From Sphaerothrix gracilis (lineage in GTDB: Bacteria; Cyanobacteriota; Cyanobacteriia; Phormidesmidales; Phormidesmidaceae), in the NCBI RefSeq assembly GCF_030405905.1, contig NZ_JASATW010000002.1, forward strand, positions 186,001 to 250,000: a stretch of DNA of 64,000 nt, written 5' to 3'. Position 1 is the stretch's first letter, and each line of letters begins with the position of its first letter. This document shows positions 25,778 through 34,220 of this stretch, one piece after another. Below the pieces are notes generated by a model that was not told the DNA's origin, searched no databases, and saw only the letters and a program-made list of their open reading frames with translations. Both the position numbers and the translations under genes were made by a program.

Positions 25778-26167
25778 CTATATCACCGCAATACATTCAA
25801 TTTCGACTAAAACATCTTTAGGTAAGCGAGCTACCTCGACGCAGGCCCGCGCCGGAGCCGTATCCCCCTCAAAGTATTGGGCATAGACGCCATTGACCTT
25901 GCCAAAGTCGTTCATGTCCTTGAGAAAAATAGTGGTCTTTACCACGTTTTCTAAGTTCGCAGAAGCCGCTTGCAAAATAGCTGTCATATTAGCGATCGCC
26001 TGCTGGGTTTGCGCCTCCACGTCTCCGGCCCCGACAATTTCTCCCGTCTGCGGACTGAGGGGAATCTGTCCGGCAACGAAAATGAGCTGACCGGAGGCAG
26101 CGATCGCCTGATTGTAAGGGCCAACGGGAGCGGGAGCCTGATCGGTGTGGATGACTTGACGGTTCAT
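25778..26167 (-). CDS. ridA: RidA family reactive intermediate deaminase
   Basis: RidA hydrolyses reactive enamine/imine intermediates produced by PLP enzymes. The 129 residues are full length: PVGPYNQAIAASGQLIFVAGQIPLSP, then the signature ARACVEVARLPKDVLVEIECIAVI with the carboxylate-binding Arg and the final Glu. It is the downstream gene of a probable pair with the DUF1537 kinase (47-base gap). Confidence 0.95.
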   Translation of the reverse strand: MNRQVIHTDQAPAPVGPYNQAIAASGQLIFVAGQIPLSPQTGEIVGAGDVEAQTQQAIANMTAILQAASANLENVVKTTIFLKDMNDFGKVNGVYAQYFEGDTAPARACVEVARLPKDVLVEIECIAVI

Positions 26168-26214
26168 GGGAAGGAGGGGTGAGGAGTGAGTGACGGCAGG
26201 GTTGGGAGAGAAAG

Positions 26215-27537
26215 TCAGGCGGTTTGCCCGCTAAGACGCTGATAGACGGTGGCAAGGGCTTGGTCGTCTCCGACGTTGCCGGGGAAGAGCACAACGGGCA
26301 GGTTGGGCCACCGGGCGTGTTCGGGTGGGGTCCGGACAATGGAGACACCGGGCAAAATTTGGCCTAGCAGCCGGGCGGTTCGCAAAGCCAGCCCTTGGCT
26401 GAGGGTGTCGTTGGAGGTAATGCCGCCTTTGCTAATCAGAAAGCTAATGTCTGCCGGACAGCCACGCAGAATGTCCATCAGCAGCGCAGATACCTGAGCG
26501 CCAAAAGCTAGGCGAGCCTGAATATTGTCGAAGGTGAGTTCTTCGCGGCTGGTATAGACAACGGCTGTTTTGCCCTGCTGGTAGGCAGCGGCGATCGCCG
26601 CGACTACGTCCTGTAAAATCTGCCCATACTGCTGTGGATCTTGACTAAGGCATACCACATCCACCTCAATGCCGACCACATGGGGAGCAGCCAATAGCGG
26701 CCCTAGCTGCTGGGTGGTTTTTTGGACGTGGGAACCCACCAGCACAATTCCGGGCTGCCCGCTGCGGCGATAGGTTGCCATGTCGGCAGCATCCACAGGC
26801 TGGGGCGGCAGATTTGCTAGCGCGGTTAAAATGCTGGCCGCACTGCGAAACAAAAACTTTTTGCCCTGGGCAGCGGCAGCTAACAGGTCTTGGGCAAAGC
26901 GGTCCAGGTCGGCTTGGGTTTCGCCGTCAACAGCGACGCAGACATTCCCTGAGAGCTGCATGAGGCGATCGCCCGTCCCCTGCCGCATCTCGTCTAGCAA
27001 AAACCGCTCCACCTGAGCGGCGGCTATCCTTGCCTCAGTTTTTTCTTCCACGTAGTCTGGCAGATAGCTGTGGTGATAGCCAAAGACGGAATCCTGAGCA
27101 AACTCGGTTTTGTGTACAGGCGTTTCAACCCCGTCTATGAGCAGATAGTGGGTGCTGTCACGGGTGATGCGGCCTCCTTCAAAAAAGGCGGGCACTAAAA
27201 AGTGAGCATCAAACGGCCCGAGTTCGGCAGCGATCGCGTCGGTTTCAATCGGATAGTGGCCTCGCAGGGTGGAGTCAGAGCGGCTGACGACGAGGTAATC
27301 TTGGGTGCCCGTTTGGGCGATCGCTTTTTTCAGATTTTGGCAGACTTCACGGGTGACGGCCTTGGCCTCCGTCGCAGGCAATGCCCGCGTATTGGTCAGC
27401 ACAAAAAAGATGGGAGAGCTATCCTGCAGTCCTAAACAGAGAGTTTCCACATCCCAGCGCAGCAGTAGCAGACAGCTATGAACCGTCTGCGACCCGGTAG
27501 GATCGTCATCTAAAACAATAATCTTGGGCTGAGCCAT
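26215..27537 (-). CDS. four-carbon acid sugar kinase family (DUF1537)
   Basis: This 440-aa protein is related to OtnK/YgbK-type kinases that phosphorylate sugar acids. The N-terminal domain has the family LDDDPTGSQTVHSC start, VLTNTRALP and VSRSDSTLRGHYP; the C-terminal nucleotide-binding domain has VLVGSHVQKTTQQL, VYTSREEL and LISKGGITSNDTL. The start at 27537 (MAQPKIIVLDDDPTG) is preferred over an upstream frame extension to 27588. Pairing with RidA suggests a metabolite catabolism or repair unit; the substrate is unknown. Confidence 0.9.
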   Translation of the reverse strand: MAQPKIIVLDDDPTGSQTVHSCLLLLRWDVETLCLGLQDSSPIFFVLTNTRALPATEAKAVTREVCQNLKKAIAQTGTQDYLVVSRSDSTLRGHYPIETDAIAAELGPFDAHFLVPAFFEGGRITRDSTHYLLIDGVETPVHKTEFAQDSVFGYHHSYLPDYVEEKTEARIAAAQVERFLLDEMRQGTGDRLMQLSGNVCVAVDGETQADLDRFAQDLLAAAAQGKKFLFRSAASILTALANLPPQPVDAADMATYRRSGQPGIVLVGSHVQKTTQQLGPLLAAPHVVGIEVDVVCLSQDPQQYGQILQDVVAAIAAAYQQGKTAVVYTSREELTFDNIQARLAFGAQVSALLMDILRGCPADISFLISKGGITSNDTLSQGLALRTARLLGQILPGVSIVRTPPEHARWPNLPVVLFPGNVGDDQALATVYQRLSGQTA

Positions 27538-27814
27538 ACTTGCTAGTTGCCGCCATTCTGTTAAGCAGATTATCACGCAGGCTGGCAATCCACGCGATCG
27601 CAGTCTATCTTCTTGTCGTCAGAGGGATAGGGGAAAGGAAAAAATTGCGATCGCCGCATCCAGAGAACCGAACCCCGACTACCGAATCTGTTTGCTAGGC
27701 TAAATCTACGAGGTTTGGTGTCCCTGAACAACTGGCTGGGGCGACAAACCTTGACTAGCTAAGTCGAAGATTTAAGCGTTCCAACAGCGAATCACTTGGT
27801 GAGGAGGACAGCCG

Positions 27815-28822
27815 ATGGCTGCGACTGACTTCAAAGACTACTATGCCGTTCTGGGCGTAAATAAGTCGGCCAGCGCCGATGAAATCAAGCGAGCCTACCG
27901 TAAGCTGGCTCGTAAATATCACCCCGACGTGAATCCGGGGGACAAGGCAGCAGAGGCCAAGTTTAAAGAAGTCAGCGAAGCCTACGAAGTTTTATCCGAC
28001 ACTGATAAGCGCCGCAAGTACGACCAGTTTGGCCAGTATTGGAAACAGGCTGGGGGACAGGCGGGCTATCAAGGCACGCCTAGCGACTTTGGCGGGTTTG
28101 ACTTTGGCGCTTACGGCAGCTTTGAAGAATTTATTAGTGAGCTGCTGGGCCGTATGGGGACAGGTGGCTCCACGGGCAGTCAGCGTCAGTACAGCTATCG
28201 CACGACGTCACCCGGTGCGACTGGCTTTGGTTCTGGCTTTTCTGGTTTCGACGGGGGGTTCTCAGCGGGAGCACCTTCTAGCGCTTCGTTAGATCAGGAA
28301 GCCAATATTTCTTTGAGCTTGGGGGAAGCTTTTCAAGGCACGCAGAAGCGGCTACGCATTGGCAGCGAAGTGGTGGATGTCAGAATTCCGCCGGGGGCCA
28401 AGCCAGGAACTAAGATTCGGCTGCGGGGCAAGGGCAGCTACGATCCGCGCACTCAGCAGCGAGGCGATGTTTATCTCACCGTCGAGCTGCTGCCCCATAG
28501 CTTTTTCCAGTTTGAAGGGGACAAGCTGACCTGTGAAGTGCCGATTGCGCCGGATGAGGCCGTTTTGGGCGCCAAGATTGAGGTGCCTACCCCGGATGGC
28601 CCGGTTACGGTCAATGTGCCAGCGGGCATTCGCTCTGGCCAGTCCCTGCGACTGCGCGGTAAGGGTTGGCCGAATCGCAAAGGAGGACGGGGCGATCAGC
28701 TAGTGAAGGTGCTGATTGTAGCGCCCAAGGATTTAACCGCCTCTGAAAAGGAACTGTACGAAAAAATTCAGGCCCAGCGATCGTTTGATCCGCGCCAGAA
28801 TTTACGTCAGGTCAGCCTGTAA
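27815..28822 (+). CDS. DnaJ-like co-chaperone (type II), second copy
   Basis: This 335-aa protein has a J domain (residues 6-72, HPD in ARKYHPDVNPGDK), a Gly/Phe-rich linker (about 78-150) and two substrate-binding C-terminal domains. It lacks the zinc finger. It closely resembles the dnaK3-linked paralogue (12019-12990) in order and length but has a longer Gly/Ser/Phe linker and no adjacent Hsp70. GAGGAGG eight bases before the ATG is a strong ribosome-binding site. Confidence 0.94.
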   Translation: MAATDFKDYYAVLGVNKSASADEIKRAYRKLARKYHPDVNPGDKAAEAKFKEVSEAYEVLSDTDKRRKYDQFGQYWKQAGGQAGYQGTPSDFGGFDFGAYGSFEEFISELLGRMGTGGSTGSQRQYSYRTTSPGATGFGSGFSGFDGGFSAGAPSSASLDQEANISLSLGEAFQGTQKRLRIGSEVVDVRIPPGAKPGTKIRLRGKGSYDPRTQQRGDVYLTVELLPHSFFQFEGDKLTCEVPIAPDEAVLGAKIEVPTPDGPVTVNVPAGIRSGQSLRLRGKGWPNRKGGRGDQLVKVLIVAPKDLTASEKELYEKIQAQRSFDPRQNLRQVSL

Positions 28823-28844
28823 GCCTCGCAAAACGCAGAATTTT

Positions 28845-30572
28845 CTACAGTAGCTCACCAAAGTAAACGCTGAAGGCGGGCAGATAAACAGTATCTCCCT
28901 GGCGATCGAACTCAAAGCCCAGATAGACACCTTCACAGGTAGTATCCGCTGGTAGCTTGTAAGTCGCCGGGCGATCGCTCAGGTTGAACAGACAAAGCAG
29001 GGACTGCTCGGCATATTCACGCACAAAGGCCACGATCTTTTCGTCACTCTCTCGCCAACAAAAGTTTCCGGCCTGCAAAGCGGGCTGCTTTTGGCGCCAA
29101 TAGAGCAGGCGTCGCCAAGTATTGAGCAAAGAGGTGGAATCGACAGCCTCGCGATCGACGCTCATCGAGTAGTGCGCTTGAGGAATGGGCAGCCAGGGTG
29201 CTTTAGCCGTTGTGAAGCCGGCATTGAGGGCTTCAGCCTGCCAGGGCATTGGCGTTCGGGAAGGATCGCGGCCTTTGATATCAGGATAGAACGTCTGTCC
29301 CATCGGATCTCTAAGCTGCTCCGGCGAGATGTCTTCAGGAATATCTGCGGTCGTTAGCCCTAACTCGTCTCCCTGATATAGGCAAAAGGCACCGGGCAGA
29401 GTCAGCAGCAGCGCCGCCACCATGTGATAGAACGCATCGGGGTAGGGCTGACCGCCCTGGCAGCACCAGCGAGACTTGAGTCTGCCGTAGTCGTGATTGC
29501 CTACAATCCAGCAGGTACTACCTGTGGCAAAATTTTCTTGCACATGGTTGATTAACTGATGCAGCAGCGGTGCTGTCAGCGGTTTATCGGCTAGTAAACC
29601 CGTGTGATAGGCCAGATGCAATCCTTCGTCCGCTTTGACATAGTCGCCTGCCAGCTTAACGGAATCTTCGCTGATGGCAATTTCACCCAGGGTCATCACG
29701 TCGGGATATTCGTTGACTAAGCGGCGAATTCGAGCGATCGCCTCGATATTACAGTCATGGCAAAAGCTGTACTTTAACACTTGTTCCGCCAGCGGATGCC
29801 CTGCGGGAACGCCATCAGGCAAGGGCATGTCTTCAGAGCGAGGCGGATTGTCTCGCAGTTCGGGATCGTGAATGTAGAAGTTGACTGCATCCAATCGCAG
29901 GCCATCAACTCCCCGTTCCAGCCAAAATCTGACGTTGTCAAGAATGGCGTCCACCGTTTCAGGATTATTCCAATTCAGGTCGGGCTGATCTGCGAGAAAG
30001 TTGTGAAGATAGAACTGCTGGCGTGACTCGGACCAAGCCCAGGCACTTTCGCCGGTAATGGCAGAGCGCCAGTTATTAGGGGGTGAACCGTCAGCCTGGG
30101 CATCCGCCCAGACATACCAGTCAGCCTTGCGATTATCACGGCTCTGCTGGCTTTCCACAAACCAAGGATGCTGGTCGGAGGTGTGGTTGAGTACCTGATC
30201 AACAATGACTTTGAGATCTAAGCTATGAGCTAATTCAACTAGCTGGTCAAAATCTGCCAGAGTCCCAAACTGGGAATCGATCGCTCGCATGTCGCAGATA
30301 TCGTATCCCATATCTTTCATCGGTGATTTGTAGATGGGACTGAGCCAGATGGCATCTACGCCCAAAGCCGCCACATAATCCAAACGCGAAATAATGCCCT
30401 GCAGATCGCCAATACCATCTCCATTTGTATCCTGATAGCTCCAGGGATTGATCTGATAAATGACAGCATTGCTCCACCAGCGGTTTTGCTGATTTCCCTG
30501 ATGATCGTTTTCCCAACCCCAGGCCCGCCGATTAATTACTGAACTGCGCCACCAGGGGGATAAAGCTGCCAT
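28845..30572 (-). CDS. GH13 alpha-glucosidase / oligo-1,6-glucosidase-like
   Basis: This 575-aa (beta/alpha)8 glycosidase acts on alpha-glucosides. Conserved regions: region I DQVLNH, region II GLRLDAVNF with nucleophile D228, region III TLGEI with acid/base E297, region IV IVGNHDYGR with transition-state Asp D361. The start region VIYQINPWSYQDTNGDGIGDLQGI is typical of the oligo-1,6-glucosidase/trehalose-synthase side of the family. Exact linkage preference cannot be read. The ATG at 30572 is used; a TTG lies two codons upstream. No signal peptide, so cytosolic. Confidence 0.92.
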   Translation of the reverse strand: MAALSPWWRSSVINRRAWGWENDHQGNQQNRWWSNAVIYQINPWSYQDTNGDGIGDLQGIISRLDYVAALGVDAIWLSPIYKSPMKDMGYDICDMRAIDSQFGTLADFDQLVELAHSLDLKVIVDQVLNHTSDQHPWFVESQQSRDNRKADWYVWADAQADGSPPNNWRSAITGESAWAWSESRQQFYLHNFLADQPDLNWNNPETVDAILDNVRFWLERGVDGLRLDAVNFYIHDPELRDNPPRSEDMPLPDGVPAGHPLAEQVLKYSFCHDCNIEAIARIRRLVNEYPDVMTLGEIAISEDSVKLAGDYVKADEGLHLAYHTGLLADKPLTAPLLHQLINHVQENFATGSTCWIVGNHDYGRLKSRWCCQGGQPYPDAFYHMVAALLLTLPGAFCLYQGDELGLTTADIPEDISPEQLRDPMGQTFYPDIKGRDPSRTPMPWQAEALNAGFTTAKAPWLPIPQAHYSMSVDREAVDSTSLLNTWRRLLYWRQKQPALQAGNFCWRESDEKIVAFVREYAEQSLLCLFNLSDRPATYKLPADTTCEGVYLGFEFDRQGDTVYLPAFSVYFGELL

Positions 30573-30697
30573 ATTCAACGCTTCAAAACAACGAAAGGAC
30601 TATACAAAAGAAATGCTACACCCACTTCCCTCGCAGGAGGGAGGCAGATGCAGCTTTCAAGCCCGCAAAACTAGAAAAAATTGTGGAGAGAGTATCT

Positions 30698-30883
30698 CTA
30701 GTAAGCGCCTTCGCCCGCTTTTTCGTAGTGCTTGGCGATCGCCCAAACAGCATGAATACTACCTGGTAGCCAAGCCAGCAGCGTCAGTAGAATATTGATT
30801 AGCAGCGTAGAACTCACTCCATAAGTCAGAAAAACACCTACGGGCGGCACAAGAATACCCAAAATAAATCGTAAAATTTTCAT
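30698..30883 (-). CDS. Pmp3/YqaE (UPF0057) small membrane protein
   Basis: A 61-aa protein with two transmembrane helices (FILGILVPPVGVFLTYG and LLINILLTLLAWLPGSIHAVWAI) and the family P-P-V-G-V and PGxxHA motifs. Pmp3-type proteins modulate membrane potential and respond to salt and cold in plants and yeast; the bacterial role is less clear. Full length. Confidence 0.93.
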   Translation of the reverse strand: MKILRFILGILVPPVGVFLTYGVSSTLLINILLTLLAWLPGSIHAVWAIAKHYEKAGEGAY

Positions 30884-31296
30884 CTTTTAACTATCCAGAA
30901 TAATTGCTTTTGATTATTAGTATAAGCTAAGCAACTGGCTTTCTTTCTCTATCACCAGGAAGAGAATTTTAAGCCATTAACAAAAATTTACTTTGGCTTG
31001 GGTTATGGCCTAAACATCTTTCCTACTGGATGTTTCGAGAAAAATAGCGTCTGATACAATTTTTCTCGAAAACCCTACCGATTTGCGCTCAAATTCGTAT
31101 GTAAAGCAGCAATCTGAGCAAGAATCTGCCCTTTGAGAGAGGTTAATCCAGCGTTCTAATTAGACAATTGAAGTGAAAGTTTGCTTTGCTAGATGCTATG
31201 TCAGTTGTTATTAATGTGACGAGCTGACGTTGGCTGTCTGAAAAGCTTCATTTTTAAGCTAACTAATTAAACACTGCTTTGAGGTAAAACAAATCT
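30884..31296. other. 413-bp divergent region with a perfect 13-bp inverted repeat
   Basis: No gene is seen. TTTCGAGAAAAAT (31033-31045) and ATTTTTCTCGAAA (31059-31071) are perfect inverted copies around 13 bases. The position, about 150 bases upstream of Pmp3 and 225 upstream of the holin-like gene, fits an operator or the terminator of an unseen small transcript. A T-run occurs inside the right arm rather than after it. Confidence 0.5.
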
Positions 31297-31680
31297 ATGC
31301 TGAAACTTTTATTAACTGGACTAGTAACAGCGCTGAGCCTGCTGATCGTTGACCTAGTCGTTCCTGGCGTTAACATTGCCACTTTCCCTGCCGCTCTAAT
31401 TGCTGCTGCCTCGATTGGCGTTGTCAACTCACTAATCAAGCCAATTCTCTCTGTTCTTTCCTTGCCGCTGAACATTTTGAGCTTCGGACTGTTTTCGCTT
31501 GTCGTCAACGGTATCTGTTTCTGGCTGTCTTCTGTTCTGGTACCTGGATTTAGCGTCAGCGGTCTGCTGGCGATCATCGCTGGGCCGGTAATTCTGTCTT
31601 TGGCTAGCACTTTCCTGGGTAATTACTTGGGAGAGCGCTATCCTGCGATTCAAGGCAGCCCGACTGAAGCTGACGGCTAG
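31297..31680 (+). CDS. phage holin family IV membrane protein
   Basis: This 127-aa integral membrane protein has four hydrophobic helices and the VxGVNIATFPAALIAAASIGVVNSLIKPIL segment typical of the superfamily IV (four-TMS) holin-like family. Most members are chromosomal and not linked to phages, and their function is unknown. It is followed by a clear terminator and then by another membrane transport gene. Confidence 0.85.
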   Translation: MLKLLLTGLVTALSLLIVDLVVPGVNIATFPAALIAAASIGVVNSLIKPILSVLSLPLNILSFGLFSLVVNGICFWLSSVLVPGFSVSGLLAIIAGPVILSLASTFLGNYLGERYPAIQGSPTEADG

Positions 31681-31722
31681 TCATGGCTGAGCTTGCAGCA
31701 CTGCTACGCCCTAACTCGGCGT

Positions 31723-31753
31723 AAAAGTGAGTGGCCAAGGCCGCTCACTTTTT
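31723..31753 (+). terminator. Rho-independent terminator
   Basis: AAAAGTGAGTGGCC (31723-31736) pairs with GGCCGCTCACTTTT (31739-31752), one G-T pair, and ends in a T-run. It lies 43 bases after the holin-like gene. Confidence 0.8.
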
Positions 31754-31819
31754 GATTTTGATATAACCTGACAAGGCTAAGCTTTTTTGTTTTATAGGCA
31801 TCAGTAGAGAGTTAAGCTT

Positions 31820-32839
31820 TTGAAGTTAAAAGATTTGATGGCCTTAGTTGCCTTAGTTCTAGCGCTGTACATTCTTTGGGAAATTCGCCTAGTCCTACTG
31901 CTGACTTTTTTCGCAGTTATTATTGCTACCGTACTCAACCAGCTCGTTTACCGTTTAGAGAGAGTTACGCATCGAAGAAGCTTATCTGTTTTAATTGCGG
32001 TTGCTAGCTTCCTAATTGTTTTATCTATTTTGATTGGCGGTATTGGTCCGCCGTTTGTAGATCAAATCCAAAGTTTTATTCAGCTATTTCCTACCATTAT
32101 TGGTAGAATCCAGTCTTGGTTCTTTTCTTTAGAAACCGTTCTTCCAAGCGCTTTAACTAAAAATCTACAAGACTTCAACAGTCTATTGCAGCAGCTGCAG
32201 TCGCTCGACTTGCGAATGCTGTTTGGCAGAGTCTATACTGTTTTTTCTAATACTCTGTCAATTATATTAAACTTGTTGCTAATTATAGTAGTCTCTATTA
32301 TGCTGCTGGCGGATCCAGAACCCTATCAGCAGACATTCACTCGCCTATTTCCTAGCTCTTTTCGGCCCAAAATCCATCACATTTTAAGTGAATGCGAAAC
32401 GGCAATTGTAGGATGGTTTTTAGGGATTATTTTTAATATGAGCGTTATCGCTGTCCTGAGCGGTATCGGCCTGCTGATTCTAGGCGTAAAGCTAGCACTT
32501 GCAAATGCTCTGCTGGCCGGACTGTTGGCTTTTATCCCCAATGTAGGCCCTGTCTTGAGCGTAATTCCGCCAGTGGCGATCGCTCTATTAGATGCCCCTT
32601 GGAAAGCGATCGCCGTTGTCATTCTCTATATCTTAGTTCAGCAAATCGAGAGCAATATTTTAACGCCATTGGTTATGGAGAAGCAGGTTTCACTCTTGCC
32701 TGCGCTGACGCTACTTTCCCAGATCACCTTCACAATATTCTTTGGCTTTCTCGGTCTGCTTTTAGCTTTACCTTTGGCTATCGTCAGCAAGATTTGGATA
32801 GAGGAGCTTTGGGTTAAACGCTTTTTAGATCAGCACTGA
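31820..32839 (+). CDS. AI-2E family transporter (PerM/DUF20)
   Basis: This 339-aa membrane protein has six to eight helices: two to three at the N-terminus, a long amphipathic segment (FVDQIQSFIQLFPTIIGRIQSW), then a helix-rich C-terminal half with the family motifs LAGLLAFIPNVGPVLSVIPPVAIALL and QQIESNILTPLVMEKQVSLLPALTLL. Members export small molecules or act as Na+/H+ antiporters. The listed start is a TTG preceded by GAGAG; an ATG six codons in (31838) is an alternative. Confidence 0.88.
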   Translation: MKLKDLMALVALVLALYILWEIRLVLLLTFFAVIIATVLNQLVYRLERVTHRRSLSVLIAVASFLIVLSILIGGIGPPFVDQIQSFIQLFPTIIGRIQSWFFSLETVLPSALTKNLQDFNSLLQQLQSLDLRMLFGRVYTVFSNTLSIILNLLLIIVVSIMLLADPEPYQQTFTRLFPSSFRPKIHHILSECETAIVGWFLGIIFNMSVIAVLSGIGLLILGVKLALANALLAGLLAFIPNVGPVLSVIPPVAIALLDAPWKAIAVVILYILVQQIESNILTPLVMEKQVSLLPALTLLSQITFTIFFGFLGLLLALPLAIVSKIWIEELWVKRFLDQH

Positions 32840-33147
32840 CTTGCAGACCCAGAAGCATTGATTTAGGTCAATTCCTTTTTTTTATTTGCGGTCTTGAACT
32901 CGATTGATAATTTTTCTCAAAGAAATTACCTGTCTTACTCTAGACCCCTTAAGCATTTGTTAATATTTTAGGATATAATCAGCAATACTGATTTCAGCTT
33001 CTCACTAGGCTTTTCCAAACGGCAAGTCTACGGAACCTGATTCAGCAACGAGATTCCAGCAGGGTTCAGTGCTCAAGGCCATTGAACAAACAGCTTCTGC
33101 TCAAAATTTGCAAGTGGTTCAATGCCCCTTCAGATTCCGGAGTGGAT
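32840..33147. other. 308-bp region before the receiver gene
   Basis: Near 32862-32890 a short TTGA/TCAA hairpin followed by eight Ts may end the upstream message. TATAAT at 32974-32979 is a consensus -10 box for the receiver gene; no matching -35 is spaced correctly. Nothing else is seen. Confidence 0.4.
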
Positions 33148-33567
33148 ATGAGTTCAAATTCTTTAGTATCTGATTCGTCTGTGTCCGCTTTGGATCAGGG
33201 TCTTGGAAAGCCGTTGGTTTTGGCAGTTGATGATCATTTAGACAGTCTTCACCTCATTACCTGTGCGGCTGAACTTTTTGGCTTTCGCTGTATATCTACC
33301 AGTGATCCCACTCAAGTCTTGACGATAGTGGCGGTTGCCAAGCCCAATTTGATTCTACTAGATATCTTGCTGCCGCAAATCAGCGGTATTGAGATTGTAA
33401 ATGGACTAAGGCGTAATCCTCAAACACGCTCTATTCCGGTTGTAGCGGTAACAGCCTTGGCCAGCGATCGCGATCGGCGGCGAATTATGGCGGCTGGATT
33501 CATAGGCTATCTCTGCAAACCCTACATGTTGGAAGATCTCAACGAGATTCTAGAAAAATATTTATAG
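33148..33567 (+). CDS. stand-alone response regulator receiver
   Basis: This 139-aa CheY-like protein has the acidic pair D28-D29 (VDDH), phospho-acceptor D72 (LLDILLPQ), T102 (VTALA) and K124 (LCKPY), all intact. It has no output domain. The start at ATG 33148 is set by GGAG six bases upstream; a TTG at 33082 would add 22 residues without family support. No kinase is adjacent, so its partner is unknown; it may act in phosphorelay or in motility/phototaxis signalling. Confidence 0.9.
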   Translation: MSSNSLVSDSSVSALDQGLGKPLVLAVDDHLDSLHLITCAAELFGFRCISTSDPTQVLTIVAVAKPNLILLDILLPQISGIEIVNGLRRNPQTRSIPVVAVTALASDRDRRRIMAAGFIGYLCKPYMLEDLNEILEKYL

Positions 33568-33637
33568 TCTAGGGCTTGTAAGACTGCTTAAATCTGCGGT
33601 ACGCGACTGAAGTTGTCTGAGGCTGAAGCAACCAGCT

Positions 33638-34051
33638 CTACTGATTAGATTTCAGGCTTTTATACTTGGGAATAACGTGCGGATTGTTAACCGCAGGTGC
33701 ATCTTGCAGCACCATAATTAAACCCGTCGTACGGCTTTCAAAAGCAGTACTGCTCAAACAGTCAATAACCGCGACGCCAGCCATTTCTTCCAGCAGGTGA
33801 CTAATGCGAACCTGCAGCGACTGGTTCAAGGCCGCTCTCATGTTGTAAACCGTCTTGGGCTGATCGGCCTCAATTAAAAGCCGTTCTAAATGTGTTACAG
33901 ATTCTTCCAAAACAATTGCCAATTTCGTTTCAAAGAATTGACAAACAACCTGGCTTGGTTCTTGCCCTAGCTTATTGATATAGAGCAGCTCGATCTCAGA
34001 GGATAAGGATTGCTCTAGCTGCTGAGCCGTTTTTTGTAATAGCTGCGTCAT
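33638..34051 (-). CDS. DUF2294 family protein
   Basis: This is a 137-aa soluble protein. Members of DUF2294 share the LGQEPSQVVCQFFETKLAIVLEESVTHLERLL segment and the end motif of short hydrophobic strands (GLIMVLQD). It has no signal peptide or membrane segment. Function is not established. Single gene, convergent with the receiver. Confidence 0.8.
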   Translation of the reverse strand: MTQLLQKTAQQLEQSLSSEIELLYINKLGQEPSQVVCQFFETKLAIVLEESVTHLERLLIEADQPKTVYNMRAALNQSLQVRISHLLEEMAGVAVIDCLSSTAFESRTTGLIMVLQDAPAVNNPHVIPKYKSLKSNQ

Positions 34052-34220
34052 CGTCTATTTCCTTCTATTCAGTTGCGCAATGTTTTACATCAGCAGGCTT
34101 TCTTTTACAGGAATTTGATCCTGAGATTGTTAAATTTTAGTTTAACAAATTAGAGCTATTTCGTTCTCATGCAGGCTCTAATGTGCTAGTGTTTCGGGTT
34201 ATACCAAAACTACTTAGACA

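Noticed and set aside
26168..26190. Yfr1-like small RNA (ACTCCTCAC on the minus strand)
   Set aside because: Partial match only (ACTCCTCACCCC), in a 47-base gap of an operon without hairpins on both sides.
31297..31680. Prophage from the holin-like gene
   Set aside because: The holin superfamily IV is mostly chromosomal and no other phage gene is nearby; the GH24 gene is 27 kb away.
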